Below, piece after piece: positions 34,076 through 34,213 of a stretch of DNA of 34,213 nt (positions are counted from its first letter, which is position 1; every line of letters starts with the position of its first letter). The position numbers were made by a program, and so were the translations under genes. The stretch comes from Prolixibacteraceae bacterium (GTDB taxonomy: Bacteria > Bacteroidota > Bacteroidia > Bacteroidales > Prolixibacteraceae), in the NCBI GenBank assembly GCA_023251475.1, contig JAHEYS010000065.1, positions 1-34,213 of the forward strand, in the 5' to 3' direction. The notes under the pieces were generated by a model. The model ran no database searches. It was not told where the DNA came from and was given only the letters and a program-made list of their open reading frames with translations.

Positions 34076-34213
34076 ATGGAAAGACGTCAGTTTATAAAAA
34101 GTTCAGCGTTAACAGGAACGGGGATGATTGCGGGTTCAAACCTGTTAAAGGGGGCGCCGGGCTGGATACCGGATGTTACTCCCCCCTTAATTGTTAAAGG
34201 AAACAGGTTTGTT
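34076..34213 (+). CDS. Start of a Tat-exported protein, cut by the window edge
   Basis: The ATG at 34076 opens a frame of 46 codons to the end of the window. It begins MERRQFIKSSALTGTGMIAG, a twin-arginine-type signal (RRQFIK followed by a hydrophobic, small-residue stretch) common in Bacteroidetes periplasmic oxidoreductases and glycan enzymes. After the signal come SNLLKGAPGWIPDVTPPLIV and KGNRFV. Too little is present to name a family. It probably continues the enzyme run of 25373-34021. Confidence 0.75.
   Translation, partial: MERRQFIKSSALTGTGMIAGSNLLKGAPGWIPDVTPPLIVKGNRFV

Overview
The window looks like a chromosomal piece of a Bacteroidota (Bacteroidetes) bacterium, probably of the Bacteroidales/Marinilabiliales type. 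The signs are: a PorQ gene of the type IX secretion system beside cmk; many start regions carrying the phylum-specific -7 promoter box TAnnTTTG; A-rich upstream regions without strong Shine-Dalgarno sites; Bacteroidetes-style secreted carbohydrate enzymes (GH106, GH3-PA14, GH38, DUF1080, sialate O-acetylesterase). This assignment rests on gene content, not on a database search.

Layout. 1-1926: 3' part of a U32-family (RlhA/TrhP-like) gene, split by a frameshift at an 11-A run. 1927-4460: an accessory, repeat-rich stretch. It holds a gene of unknown function between two copies of a 63-bp double-hairpin (BIME-like) repeat, a degenerate 42-bp tandem repeat, a YoeB-type toxin-antitoxin operon lying between two direct repeats that contain the 3' half of tRNA-Ala(GGC) plus its terminator, the intact tRNA-Ala(GGC), and a third, chimeric tRNA-Ala remnant. 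4459-7782: a secreted GH106 enzyme on the minus strand. 7961-25133: mostly core genes: CoA-binding protein, LhgO, Kup, an orphan envelope lipoprotein, HflX, Asd, divergent PrmC/RibD, a zinc-ribbon protein, RsmG, a VirJ-like hydrolase, an EamA transporter-YkgJ-PorQ run, Cmk-IspH, PfkA. 25373 to the end: a one-directional run of exported glycan-degrading enzymes (DUF1080 lipoprotein, sialate O-acetylesterase, GH3 with PA14, GH38, and the start of a Tat-type protein that runs off the edge).

How parts fit together. The 3' carbohydrate run probably acts in the periplasm or at the cell surface on a deacetylated, mannose- and beta-linked glycan; no SusC/SusD pair or regulator is visible, so the locus may continue beyond the right edge. 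The most unusual region is 1.9-4.4 kb, where several repeat families and partial tRNA copies converge around a toxin-antitoxin pair and an unknown gene. It resembles the scar of repeated integration or recombination at a tRNA gene. I see no integrase, transposase, CRISPR array, rRNA or clearly new multi-gene defence system in the window.
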